Shown piece after piece: positions 44,408 through 53,104 of a stretch of 64,000 nucleotides of DNA; the first letter of the stretch is position 1; each line of letters begins with the position of its first letter. Source of the DNA: Flavobacterium sp. DG2-3 (GTDB lineage Bacteria; Bacteroidota; Bacteroidia; Flavobacteriales; Flavobacteriaceae); NCBI RefSeq assembly GCF_030730925.1, contig NZ_JAVAMB010000001.1, positions 248,001 to 312,000 of the forward strand, in the 5' to 3' direction. The notes under the pieces were generated by a model. That model saw nothing but the letters and a program-made list of their open reading frames with translations, did no database searches and was not told the origin of the DNA. The translations under genes were made by a program, and so were the position numbers.

Positions 44408-45364
44408 ATGGACGAAACTCCAAAACGATTTGACCGCATAGTTGCTATTCTCATTCAGTTGCAATCTAAAAAGATTGTGAAAGCCCAGGAATTAGCCGAT
44501 CGTTTTGAGTGCAGTTTAAGAACCATTTACAGAGATATTAGAACGCTTGAGGCTTCGGGAGTTCCTATTTATAGTGAAGCCGGAGTTGGTTATGCTTTGA
44601 TGGAAGGTTACCGACTTCCGCCCGTTATGTTCACGCGCGAAGAAGTGAGTAGTTTTATTGCTGCCGAAAAACTGATGCAGAAATTTACTGATCCTTCTTT
44701 AGGAACGCATTATGCGTCGGCGATGTACAAACTAAAATCGGTTTTGAGAAGTAACGATAAAGATTATCTTTCGAATATCGAATCGAGAATTGTAATGCAG
44801 GATGGAGAACCGATGTTTAATGATAATTCGCCGAATACTTTGGCGGTTTTGTTTGAAAGTATTGCCGAGAAAAAGCAAATTCTTTTAACGTATAAAACTT
44901 TTGATAAAGACGAAACTACTCAGCGAAATATAGAACCTGTCGGCGTTTTTCACGATCATAATAGCTGGTATTTTTTAGGATATTGCCACCTCAGAAAAGA
45001 TTACCGTCAGTTTCGAACGGATAGAATTTTGGAACTTAAAAAAACAGAATTTGATTTCACGATCGAACACGATTCTTTGGAAACTTATTTAACCAAAAAC
45101 GAAACGATTCCGACCACAAAGGTTCGAATTTTAGTTCAAAAGAAAATCGCACGATATCTGGTTACCGAAAGGAAATACCACGGATTTATTTCTCAAAAAG
45201 AAATAGGCGACGAAATCGAAATGACGTTTATGTCTCATAGTTTGCAAGACGGTTTTCCGCGCTGGTTTTTGATGTTTGGCGATTATGCCAAAATTCTAGA
45301 ACCTGAATCTCTCAAAGCGAGAGTTTTAGAATTACTAGAAATCAACAAAAAAAGACTTTTATAA
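44408..45364 (+). CDS. YafY-type HTH-WYL transcriptional regulator
   Basis: 318 residues. N-terminal HTH_11 winged helix (about 8-62: RIVAILIQLQSKKIVKAQEL, ECSLRTIYRDIRTLEASG), then a WYL domain (about 140-215, NIEPVGVFHDHNSWYFLGYC ... FRTDRILEL) and a WCX C-terminal domain (about 230-318). The canonical W-Y-L reads W-Y-F here. WYL proteins sense ligands, often nucleic acids or nucleotides. It faces two DinB-family genes across a bidirectional terminator; such neighbours often accompany YafY regulators. CTTAG-type repeat units lie in its leader. Confidence 0.88.
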   Translation: MDETPKRFDRIVAILIQLQSKKIVKAQELADRFECSLRTIYRDIRTLEASGVPIYSEAGVGYALMEGYRLPPVMFTREEVSSFIAAEKLMQKFTDPSLGTHYASAMYKLKSVLRSNDKDYLSNIESRIVMQDGEPMFNDNSPNTLAVLFESIAEKKQILLTYKTFDKDETTQRNIEPVGVFHDHNSWYFLGYCHLRKDYRQFRTDRILELKKTEFDFTIEHDSLETYLTKNETIPTTKVRILVQKKIARYLVTERKYHGFISQKEIGDEIEMTFMSHSLQDGFPRWFLMFGDYAKILEPESLKARVLELLEINKKRLL

Positions 45365-45398
45365 AAAAACTCCTGAGAAAATCTCAGGAGTTTTTTTA
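45365..45398. terminator. Bidirectional terminator between the WYL and DinB genes
   Basis: AAAAAACTCCTGAG and CTCAGGAGTTTTTTT flank a 6-nt loop. It serves both convergent units and begins directly at the stop codon of the WYL gene. Confidence 0.9.
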
Positions 45399-45403
45399 TA
45401 GAT

Positions 45404-45901
45404 TTATTGCTGTTTTACAACATTATAAAAATTATAATCGGTATTTGTGGCATCTGTAATTCCAATATTTCTTCCCATTGTTACAATCTGGCCTCGATGG
45501 TAAGTCCCGTGATTTATAACTTGGAGTAAATATTCAGAAATGGGCATTTCGCACTCAAACCACGGATTTACAATTTTTACTTCTTTTTCTAAATCTTCAT
45601 CCGACAATGAATTAATAAGATGTTTCAATTTTGTAGAGGAATTTAATAATCCAGCAAATATTTCTTCTTTTGACAATTCGCTCTCTTCTTTCTTTTCTAA
45701 TAATGAAGATTCGGAAATGACAGAAAACCAATATTCTTCAGTAGACCAGATATGATCGAGTGTTTTTATAATAGTCGAAAAACTTGACGGCATTTCGGTA
45801 TAAAGCAGTTCATCTGATTTAGGCGAAAGCCAATTCACAAATTGCTGATTTACCCATAAATTATAATCTGCATAATTGGACATTATTCTTTTTAAACTCA
45901 T
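45404..45901 (-). CDS. DinB-family protein (copy 1)
   Basis: 165 residues, four-helix bundle of the DinB/YfiT type. Metal-site histidines are visible in KTLDHIWSTE and in VINHGTYHRGQIV. Members are metal-dependent transferases (for example using bacillithiol or mycothiol) or proteins of unknown function. It lies 31 nt downstream of a second, diverged DinB gene on the same strand. Substrate unknown. Confidence 0.85.
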   Translation of the reverse strand: MSLKRIMSNYADYNLWVNQQFVNWLSPKSDELLYTEMPSSFSTIIKTLDHIWSTEEYWFSVISESSLLEKKEESELSKEEIFAGLLNSSTKLKHLINSLSDEDLEKEVKIVNPWFECEMPISEYLLQVINHGTYHRGQIVTMGRNIGITDATNTDYNFYNVVKQQ

Positions 45902-45932
45902 AGTCGAAAATTTTAATTTTAGTTAAATAAAA

Positions 45933-46415
45933 TTATGGTCTTTCCCAGAAAAATGGAGGCTCAATGTTTAAAGCTCTTAAATATACATAAGCTTGTCCAC
46001 GATGATGCACTTCATTATCAACAAAATACAAAATATTATGGATAATAGGAAATTCATACTGACCAAATAAATTAAAAGTTTCGCTAAAATCTTCAATAGA
46101 CAATTGTTCCCAGTATTTGTTGATTTCTTCTGTTGCTTCATCCCATTTTTCAAGATATTGCGCCTTAAAAATTAACTTTTCTTCACCTTCTGTATACGGC
46201 TTACTGTCGCGATTAACGATTCCTTTCAATGCAGGAGCCGCAATTGCTAAAAGTTCGTCAACTAGTTTTGCAAAAGGTCGCATTCCTCCAATCGAAAATT
46301 CGAAGAAATCTTTTTCTGGAAAAGCTTCAATTACACGACGCGTTAAAGCTCTATGACCTTGCCAATGTTTCAATAAATCTTCTGGTGTAATAACTTGTGC
46401 TGCTAATGTTTTCAT
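45933..46415 (-). CDS. DinB-family protein (copy 2)
   Basis: 160 residues. The sequence is divergent from copy 1 but has the same fold: HWQGHRALTRRVIEAFPEKD at the start and ILYFVDNEVHHRGQAYVYLR with the His pair near the end. The middle histidine of the usual triad is not obvious, so metal binding may differ. It is the first gene of the two-gene unit. Confidence 0.82.
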   Translation of the reverse strand: MKTLAAQVITPEDLLKHWQGHRALTRRVIEAFPEKDFFEFSIGGMRPFAKLVDELLAIAAPALKGIVNRDSKPYTEGEEKLIFKAQYLEKWDEATEEINKYWEQLSIEDFSETFNLFGQYEFPIIHNILYFVDNEVHHRGQAYVYLRALNIEPPFFWERP

Positions 46416-46604
46416 GGTTTTAAAGTTTTAAAATTTCTATATGTCAAAATTAAAATGGGCTGGTGACAACAGTTTGTCAGCAGCAAAAAAAAAATTTTTA
46501 AAATCTCCATTTGCTCGTTTTTTGCCCAGTGTTGCCAGAACTTTTTCACAAGTTTGAGATCATTATTTTTCTATATTTGAAGCAAAAATTTTATATAAAA
46601 ATAT

Positions 46605-47504
46605 ATGACAAAAAATAAATTTTACGCCTTATTAATATTCTTTAATGCATTCATAGGTTCTGCACAAATGAGTGGTCTACACAACACTTTAAAAGATTAC
46701 AAATTGTACGGAAAAGTCAAAAGTGTTACTGTTCATTCTATCAAAAACGATGAAAAACCAGAAGAATCAAATAAAACGCAAAAAGATTTTTTTGATGAAA
46801 AAGGAAGGCTTACTCAACAAGATTCTTACGAAAATGGCAAATTAAATACTTCTTCTAAATATTATTATAATATGAATGATTCAGTAGTAAAATTTGAACA
46901 TTTTATTAATTCGAATCATAAAGTTTCTGAAACTGTATTTTTTTTCAATGAAAAAAACCTAAGAGAAAAAGAAGTAAATTATGACAATGACACTATCGAA
47001 AGTCAGTTTCAATACAAATACAATCAAAAAAATCAACAAATTGAAATTGCATACTTCATCTATAACAATACTTTAGGAAACAAAAGCACCAAAACTTATA
47101 ATAGTAATGGTTTACTTTTGAAAAAAACCAATTTTGATAACCAAAATAAAATAGTAGCTGAAAGCACCAATAAATATAATCTCAAAAAACAACTAATTGA
47201 AAACCGTACAATAGACTTTAAAGACATCGACACAAAGATTCTTTATACTTATGATGCAATGGGAAATCAAAACTCCTCACTATGTCTCAACAAAAATCAA
47301 CAAATGGTTTATCTCTTAGATTTCATATATGATCGTTATGGTAATCTTCTCAAATCTGTTCAAAAAATGAAAATCGGCACAAGGATATTAGACATAACTC
47401 ATAGTACAGTATACACTTTAGATGACAAAAACAATTGGATAAAATCGATAAGTACTTCCAAAAATAAAACAGAAACCCAAAAGCGTGTTTTAGAATATTA
47501 TTAA
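46605..47504 (+). CDS. Secreted protein with degenerate YD/RHS-like repeats
   Basis: 299 residues, signal peptide ending GSAQ. Repeating short strands of the form Y-(N/D)-x-x-G/N-x-L/K (FDEKGRLTQQDSYENGKL, YNSNGLLLKKTNFDNQ, YDAMGNQNS, YDRYGNLLKS) resemble YD repeats, which form beta-rich shells. It is far shorter than RHS toxins and has no toxin domain. Likely an envelope or secreted structural protein; no partner is apparent. Asn/Lys-rich composition and lower GC than neighbours are noticeable. Confidence 0.7.
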   Translation: MTKNKFYALLIFFNAFIGSAQMSGLHNTLKDYKLYGKVKSVTVHSIKNDEKPEESNKTQKDFFDEKGRLTQQDSYENGKLNTSSKYYYNMNDSVVKFEHFINSNHKVSETVFFFNEKNLREKEVNYDNDTIESQFQYKYNQKNQQIEIAYFIYNNTLGNKSTKTYNSNGLLLKKTNFDNQNKIVAESTNKYNLKKQLIENRTIDFKDIDTKILYTYDAMGNQNSSLCLNKNQQMVYLLDFIYDRYGNLLKSVQKMKIGTRILDITHSTVYTLDDKNNWIKSISTSKNKTETQKRVLEYY

Positions 47505-47599
47505 AAGAAAAATAATCTGTTTTTAAACCAAAAAGCCAAATCTTTATACTTCAAATAGATAATCCAACTTAGTTTGTAGTTATTAACCTCTCAACTTTG

Positions 47600-47607
47600 T
47601 ACCTTTG
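47600..47607 (+). promoter_or_regulatory. thiL -7 promoter element
   Basis: TACCTTTG followed by CACC; a TTG lies 23 nt upstream (about 47574-47576), a little beyond the usual 19-21 spacing. Confidence 0.5.
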
Positions 47608-47636
47608 CACCTTAATAACTTTGGAACTTAACAGAA

Positions 47637-48683
47637 ATGATTGAAGATAAAAATCAGCAGAGAACTAGCATAGCACAATTGGGCGAATTCGGTTTAATTG
47701 AGCATTTAACCAAAAACTTTGATGTTACTCAAGAGTCTACTTTAAAAAGTATTGGTGACGATGCTGCCGTTCTTGATTTTAAAGACAAAAAAGTAGTTGT
47801 TTCGACAGATTTACTGATTGAAGGAGTTCACTTTGATTTGGCTTATATGCCTTTAAAGCATTTAGGCTACAAAGCGGTCGTAGTAAATGTTTCTGATATT
47901 TGTGCGATGAATGCCAAACCGACCCAAATTACGGTTTCGGTTGCCGTTTCAAATCGTTTTCCGCTTGAGGCTTTAGAAGAATTGTTTGCCGGAATTACGC
48001 TTGCCGCGAAAGAATATAAAGTTGACGTTATTGGCGGTGATACAACCTCATCTCAAAAAGGACTAATTATCAGCATTACGGCAATTGGTGAAGCTGATGA
48101 AAATGAATTGGTTTACAGAAACGGAGCACAAAAAACAGATTTGTTGGTTGTAACTGGAGATCTTGGTGCTGCTTATATGGGATTACAAGTTTTGGAACGC
48201 GAGAAACAAGTTTTCCAAGTTAACCCAAACAATCAGCCCGATTTAGATCCTTATACTTATTTGGTAGAACGCCAATTGAAACCTGAAGCCAGAAAAGATG
48301 TTCGAGCTTTGCTTCATGCGTTAGAAATAAAACCAACGGCAATGATCGATATTTCAGACGGATTATCTTCTGAAATTATGCATATCTGCAAACAATCTAA
48401 AGTGGGCTGTAATTTATATGAAGATAAACTGCCACTAGATCCGCAATTTATTTCGACTTGCGAAGAGTTTAATATCGACAGCACCACAGTTGCTATTAAT
48501 GGCGGCGAAGATTACGAACTTTTATTTACAATCGACATTAATGATTTTGACAAAATAAAAGGAAATCCGAATTTCTCTGTTATCGGACACATGGCAGAAG
48601 AAAACGAAGGAATCCATCTTGTTACCCGTGCCAATACAAAAATTGCTTTAAAAGCACGCGGATGGGATGCTTTGAGTGAATAA
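47637..48683 (+). CDS. thiL: Thiamine-monophosphate kinase
   Basis: 348 residues, full length for ThiL. Motifs: IGDDAAVLDF (metal/ATP), STDLLIEGVHFDL, VVNVSDICAMNAKP and VIGGDTTSSQKG; AMIDISDGLSSE and NGGEDYELLFT complete the AIR-synthase/ThiL fold. It phosphorylates thiamine phosphate to thiamine diphosphate in the cytoplasm. It is isolated from other thiamine genes here and ends at a strong hairpin. Confidence 0.95.
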   Translation: MIEDKNQQRTSIAQLGEFGLIEHLTKNFDVTQESTLKSIGDDAAVLDFKDKKVVVSTDLLIEGVHFDLAYMPLKHLGYKAVVVNVSDICAMNAKPTQITVSVAVSNRFPLEALEELFAGITLAAKEYKVDVIGGDTTSSQKGLIISITAIGEADENELVYRNGAQKTDLLVVTGDLGAAYMGLQVLEREKQVFQVNPNNQPDLDPYTYLVERQLKPEARKDVRALLHALEIKPTAMIDISDGLSSEIMHICKQSKVGCNLYEDKLPLDPQFISTCEEFNIDSTTVAINGGEDYELLFTIDINDFDKIKGNPNFSVIGHMAEENEGIHLVTRANTKIALKARGWDALSE

Positions 48684-48702
48684 ATTTTAAGAAACTCCAA
48701 TA

Positions 48703-48755
48703 AAAAAATTCCAAATTCCAATTGGCTCAACCAACATTGGAATTTGGAATTTTTT
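48703..48755. terminator. Bidirectional terminator after thiL
   Basis: A perfect 20-bp stem (arms 48703-48722 and 48736-48755, core ATTCCAAATTCCAAT) with poly-A and poly-T ends. The TTCCAAATTCC units are the same as in the repeat at 7219-7347, so a mobile repeat seems to have been used as terminator. Confidence 0.8.
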
Positions 48756-48770
48756 ATTTGAAATTTATCT

Positions 48771-49469
48771 TTAAAAAAGTCCTTTACTTTTTGCTTCTTT
48801 AATCAAATCCAGATCAGAATCGTTTTTGATTTTTAATAATTCTTTCAAATGTTTTTTTCGTTTTTCGATGGCATTCAAAGAAATCGGAATATTTTGGAGC
48901 ATTTCCTCAATTGAAGCTCCTTTTCCTAAATGAATCAAAATCTGCTTATCATATTGATCAATTTCGATTGCATTATGAGTGGTTTGATTTAACATTTTTA
49001 CAACCGACTGGCTGTAATATTTTTCGTTTTTCATTACTTTATCAAAAGCCAAAAGCAATTCGTCAAAAGTAAGATCGTTTTTAATGATCAATCCGTTGGG
49101 CTGAATTGTTCTGATGATGGTTTTAATTTTGAGCAATTCGGTATACATTGTCAAGAGAATAATCTTGCACGATGGCATTTTTTTCAAAAGCAATTTTGCC
49201 AAATCTTCGCCCGAAAAAATCTCTTTTTCTTCATAAGGAGGCATGCTGATATCTAAAAAAGCAATATCAAAATGAGGAGTGTTGGCATCTTCAATTATAT
49301 CATAACCTGACTTGCAATCATGCGCTTGAGAAATAAAAAACTCATATTGTTTTGGATTATAACGAGTTATAGCATTTTTATATCCTTCAATAATAAACGG
49401 ATGATCGTCTACTATTAGAATATTCTTTTTTATAAGTGGCGGAACTGAGGCGGTTAAATCAAATGTCAT
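48771..49469 (-). CDS. LuxR-type response regulator
   Basis: 232 residues. Receiver domain about 14-135 with acidic pair in LIVDDHPF, phospho-acceptor Asp in IAFLDISMP, conserved Thr in ILLTMY and Lys in LIIKND. The C-terminal segment from about 165 (YDKQILIHLGKGASIEEMLQ, then LNAIEKRKKHLKELL) is a LuxR-like helix-turn-helix. Its start overlaps the stop of the histidine kinase gene by 11 nt, so the two form a two-component pair. Confidence 0.88.
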   Translation of the reverse strand: MTFDLTASVPPLIKKNILIVDDHPFIIEGYKNAITRYNPKQYEFFISQAHDCKSGYDIIEDANTPHFDIAFLDISMPPYEEKEIFSGEDLAKLLLKKMPSCKIILLTMYTELLKIKTIIRTIQPNGLIIKNDLTFDELLLAFDKVMKNEKYYSQSVVKMLNQTTHNAIEIDQYDKQILIHLGKGASIEEMLQNIPISLNAIEKRKKHLKELLKIKNDSDLDLIKEAKSKGLF

Positions 49470-51513
49470 TATGCAGGTTATTATTTGGGTCTATTGGGAT
49501 TTTTATAATTAGGATTGTTCCTTCTCCTGAGGCAGATTTTATCGTAACTGTACCCTTACATTCTTTCGCTCTATATTCAATATTATGCAAACCAATTCCG
49601 TTTTTGGTTTTACTGGTATTGAATCCAATTCCGTCATCTTCGATAGTTAAAACCAAATTGTCGTCTTCTTTTTGAAATTGCACTTTAATAATATCTGCCT
49701 TCGCATATTTATTACAGTTTTGAAGCCCTTCCTGAACAATTCTATACAGATTGATTTTGTTAATATTACTTATCAAATCCCATTTAATTTCAGGATCAAA
49801 AACGGTAATTAATTTCGAACTGTACGTATTTCGCTGATCTTCAAATAGTTTATTTAAAATCGAAACAAAATTATTAATTAATTCTGATTTTTCTCTATTT
49901 AAATCATGCGAAATTTCTCGAATATCCTGCTCCACATTTTTGAGTTCGTTCAGGTATTTTTTTCTTTTCAAACTCGCTTCGGCTTCATCTAATTTATCCA
50001 AACTATCCAAACTTATCCTAATACCGAACATTCGTCCTAAAACGCCATCATGCAATTCTTGGGCAACGTTTTTCTTTTCTTTTATTCGCGTAAGCTCAAT
50101 TTCATTTTGTTGTGAAATCATCAAATTGTAGATGTCTTCATTTGCAATCTGCTGTTGCTGTTTAAAGAGAAGCTCACGGTTTTTGGCTTGCTGGGTTTTA
50201 TAAACATAAAAAAACAACCCGAGCAATGTACAAATACTAAATACATAAACCAAAGTTTTATTTTTTTCCTGAAGATTGGAGTTTTGGTCTTTTATTTCGT
50301 TGGTTTCGTACTCGATACGGGAGAATTTCTCTCCCATTTTGCGTTCTGCTTTTAGCATTTTATCATTAATCTTGATATACTCTTTTGAATAAATTAAAGC
50401 GTTTTTGGGATCAACAGCAGCAGTTTGCTTAAGAGCATCTAATGTATTTGCTAATTTATCTGTACGCCTAGATAGGCTTAAAGCTTCTTTTGAAAATTGA
50501 ATTGCTCTTGAAGTATCTTTTTTAAAAGCATAATATTCTGACAGATGTATTTTATTCAATACAACACCCGATTTTAATCCTAAACTATCTCTAATCTTTA
50601 AGGCGTCATAAAACAATTTCGGCAACCCTTTAGATTCTTTTAGTTTAAATTTTGAGTAGGCCAAATTATCTAATACAATAGCATACAAAGTCGTATTTTC
50701 TTCATACAAATTTTTTTGCTCTATACTTTTCTGAAAATACAGTTTAGCTTTATTATAATTATGCATCCTCAAGTAGACAAATCCAATATTATTTAATGAT
50801 GTTGACTTTAGCTGATAATCTGCAGGAATCGAATTATCCGATAAAATATTCAATGCTAATTCATGAAAATCAAGAGCTTTATCAAACTCTTCTTGTTCAT
50901 TATAAAGTATTCCTAATAAGTTGTAACAATCATAAAGTTGATTATTTACATTTTTTTCTTTCTTTAGAATCCGTAGAGCTTTAAAAACGCTTATTTCACT
51001 TTCAAAGTAATCTCCTTCATTATATTGCAGGTTTCCTTTGCTTACAAAAGTTTTAGCTAGATTTAGTTTATCATTAATTTGTAGATAAATTTTTTCTGCT
51101 TTAAAATAATTTAGGAAAGCACTGTCTGAGATTGATTTACTTTCATAATAATCCCCCAAATAACTATAGGCTTTTGCCATGTGCAAAGAATCTTTCGATT
51201 TTTTTGCTCTCTCTAAAATTAATTTTGTTGTTTCTTTATAAGACTTCCAGTCATTCATATTATAATATCGATTGGCAATTTTAAAAAGGTTCACTTTATT
51301 AAGTGAATCGTCTTTTTGCCTTATTATAATAAGAAATGCTTTTTGATTATATCGCTGCTTATATTTAAATGGAAGACTAATATCATTTGCTAATGATAGA
51401 TAAGAAGACAGGCTATCTTTTGATAAATGCAAATCCTTATTTCCTTCGATTTTCTTGGTACAGCCAAAAAAAGCAATAGATAAAAAGAATAATATTAAGT
51501 GCTTACTTTTCAA
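49459..51513 (-). CDS. TPR-containing sensor histidine kinase (HisKA_3)
   Basis: 684 residues. The N-terminus (LILFFLSIAFFGC) looks like a lipoprotein signal. About 350 residues of TPR helices follow, which would be periplasmic; then a coiled coil and a membrane helix (LVYVFSICTLLGLFFYVY, about 418-435), a HisKA_3 dimerisation/phosphotransfer helix with VAQELHDGVLG, and a HATPase domain (QEGLQNCNKYAKA, EDDGIGFN, NGIGLHN). The kinase partners the overlapping LuxR regulator. If the Cys is lipidated and the internal helix also spans the membrane, the protein is anchored twice, which is unusual. The signal sensed is unknown. Confidence 0.9.
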   Translation of the reverse strand: MKSKHLILFFLSIAFFGCTKKIEGNKDLHLSKDSLSSYLSLANDISLPFKYKQRYNQKAFLIIIRQKDDSLNKVNLFKIANRYYNMNDWKSYKETTKLILERAKKSKDSLHMAKAYSYLGDYYESKSISDSAFLNYFKAEKIYLQINDKLNLAKTFVSKGNLQYNEGDYFESEISVFKALRILKKEKNVNNQLYDCYNLLGILYNEQEEFDKALDFHELALNILSDNSIPADYQLKSTSLNNIGFVYLRMHNYNKAKLYFQKSIEQKNLYEENTTLYAIVLDNLAYSKFKLKESKGLPKLFYDALKIRDSLGLKSGVVLNKIHLSEYYAFKKDTSRAIQFSKEALSLSRRTDKLANTLDALKQTAAVDPKNALIYSKEYIKINDKMLKAERKMGEKFSRIEYETNEIKDQNSNLQEKNKTLVYVFSICTLLGLFFYVYKTQQAKNRELLFKQQQQIANEDIYNLMISQQNEIELTRIKEKKNVAQELHDGVLGRMFGIRISLDSLDKLDEAEASLKRKKYLNELKNVEQDIREISHDLNREKSELINNFVSILNKLFEDQRNTYSSKLITVFDPEIKWDLISNINKINLYRIVQEGLQNCNKYAKADIIKVQFQKEDDNLVLTIEDDGIGFNTSKTKNGIGLHNIEYRAKECKGTVTIKSASGEGTILIIKIPIDPNNNLHNDI

Positions 51514-51555
51514 TAGCTTTTTGGAGTTTCACCAAAAATACTAAAACTATTGACG

Positions 51556-51591
51556 AAAAAAAAGGCTGCCAATAAATTGAACAGCCTTTCC
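51556..51591 (-). terminator. Terminator of the 79-residue secreted protein gene
   Basis: On the reverse strand AAAGGCTG (plus 51582-51589) pairs with CAGCCTTT (plus 51561-51568) and is followed by a T-run. The histidine kinase gene downstream therefore probably has its own promoter in 51514-51560. Confidence 0.8.
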
Positions 51592-51611
51592 TTAATATTT
51601 TGATTTTCTAA

Positions 51612-51851
51612 TTAGTCTACTTTTACAGTAACTCTTGTAAATTGACGATCTGCGTTAAAACTGTTTGCGACGTTTTTTGATTGAGCAAACTCATCACCTT
51701 TACGTCTACCACTTGTACCGTGGCCAGTTCCATCTGTATCAAAAATATCTATACCTTTATCTGTTGAAGAATTAGTTGCTGTAGGATTTGCAAAAGAAGT
51801 TGCTACTGCTACTAAAGAAAATAATCCGAATGTTAAAGCTGTCTTTTTCAT
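51612..51851 (-). CDS. Small secreted protein, 79 residues
   Basis: A clear signal peptide (cleavage near TSFA-NP, residue 21) leaves a mature protein of about 57 residues, with no Cys and rich in Gly, Asp, Ser and Thr (FDTDGTGHGTSGRRKGDEF), ending in RVTVKVD. I do not recognise it. It is monocistronic with its own terminator, between a TPR-kinase operon and a LytTR gene. It could be a target or ligand of either system, but nothing in the sequence proves this. Confidence 0.75.
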   Translation of the reverse strand: MKKTALTFGLFSLVAVATSFANPTATNSSTDKGIDIFDTDGTGHGTSGRRKGDEFAQSKNVANSFNADRQFTRVTVKVD

Positions 51852-52028
51852 GATCTGAGGGTTTTAATGTTTTGTTTTAATTTTTGGAGATGACTCGCTG
51901 TTTGCTTGCGAATCAGAGTGTAAAACTAACACCGAGATCGAAAAAAATTTATACGAAAAATTGAGTTTGTGGTAGATCGTACCCAATTGATAGTCAATGG
52001 ATAGCAAATTAATGTAACCGTCTAATTT

Positions 52029-52862
52029 TTAGACTTCTAGGTAATTTCCTGCAGAAAAATCGGCAATAATTTGCTCGACATTTGATCTGTAAGTTTTAGA
52101 AAAAGGAATCTTTTTTGAAGAGTTTTTTATGTAACAGGTTGAGTTTCCGCTATGAATTCTTGAAATGTAATTTCGATTGATTACATAACTGTTGTGAATA
52201 CGGATAAAAGGATACGTCAAAACACTTTCAAAATGCTTTAACGTTTTAAATGCCGTAATCATTTCACCAGTATTTAAATAAATATCTGTCGAGTTATTAT
52301 CGGCTTGAAAATAACAAATATCTTCAGCATTTAAATACCGATAATCTCCATACGATTTTATACAGATCGTTAATGGTTTCTGGATGTTTTGAGGAATTGT
52401 TCCCCTCTCAATTGTAATAGTTGCAGGTTCTTCTCTAAACGGAGCTATTTGAGTCTCTAAATTGGCTCTGTTAAGTTTTAAAACTGATTTTAAGAAATCA
52501 TTTTGCGCAACTGGCTTTAAAAGGTAATCGAAAACGCCATATTGAATAGCATCAAAAGCTTTTTCTTTTTCTTTTGTGGTTACAATAATTTTAGGAATCT
52601 GATGCAAAAATCGATGAAGTTCGCTAATAAAAGTCAAAGACAAATGACTTGATAAATTATTAGGCTCGATTTCGAGAAAAATTAGATCGGGTTTATGTTC
52701 TAAAACCAAGTCTAAACCGTCCTGAAAATTTGATGCCGATCCTGCAAAAGATAATTCTGAAAAACCTGAAGCAGCTGTTTGGGTTTTCAAAATACTCTCA
52801 GCGTCATCATCAATTATAATATACGAATGCTTTTTCAATTTCGGTTCTATTGGTTTTCTCAC
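52029..52862 (-). CDS. LytTR response regulator with Glu at the phospho-site
   Basis: 277 residues. Receiver domain about 10-130 has the acidic cluster IIIDDDAES (Asp18-20), Thr95/96 and Lys116 (YLLKPV), but the phospho-acceptor position reads DLIFLEIEP, with Glu64 in place of Asp. The C-terminal LytTR domain (about 165-270: SYGDYRYLNAEDICYFQADN, FIRIHNSYVINRNYI) binds DNA. Glu at this site often mimics phosphorylation, so this may be a constitutively active or phosphorylation-independent regulator. No adjacent LytS-type kinase is present, which agrees. Confidence 0.88.
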   Translation of the reverse strand: MRKPIEPKLKKHSYIIIDDDAESILKTQTAASGFSELSFAGSASNFQDGLDLVLEHKPDLIFLEIEPNNLSSHLSLTFISELHRFLHQIPKIIVTTKEKEKAFDAIQYGVFDYLLKPVAQNDFLKSVLKLNRANLETQIAPFREEPATITIERGTIPQNIQKPLTICIKSYGDYRYLNAEDICYFQADNNSTDIYLNTGEMITAFKTLKHFESVLTYPFIRIHNSYVINRNYISRIHSGNSTCYIKNSSKKIPFSKTYRSNVEQIIADFSAGNYLEV

Positions 52863-53049
52863 TACGCAATCATAATCAAAAAATAGCTTTTAATTGATGT
52901 TAATGAAGAAAAAATTTGATCTTGGTGTAACACAAATTTAAAATTACGGATTTAAACTTTTTAAACACTTCATTGTTAACACATTAAAGCTGAATGTTGA
53001 TACATAAAGATGAAATGCAAAAAAAGCCGATAAAATGCCTTTTTTAAAA

Positions 53050-53084
53050 TAAAAATCCCAAACTCCTTAACGGAATTTGGGATC
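53050..53084 (-). terminator. glyS terminator
   Basis: On the reverse strand ATCCCAAA and TTTGGGAT (plus 53076-53083 and 53055-53062) form a stem followed by TTTTATTTT. A weaker similar hairpin lies at about 53019-53046. Confidence 0.75.
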
Positions 53085-53104
53085 TATAGAATAAACGGTA
53101 AAGC

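Noticed and set aside
46605..47504. RHS/YD-repeat toxin
   Set aside because: The protein is short, the repeats are degenerate, and there is no C-terminal toxin domain or neighbouring immunity gene.
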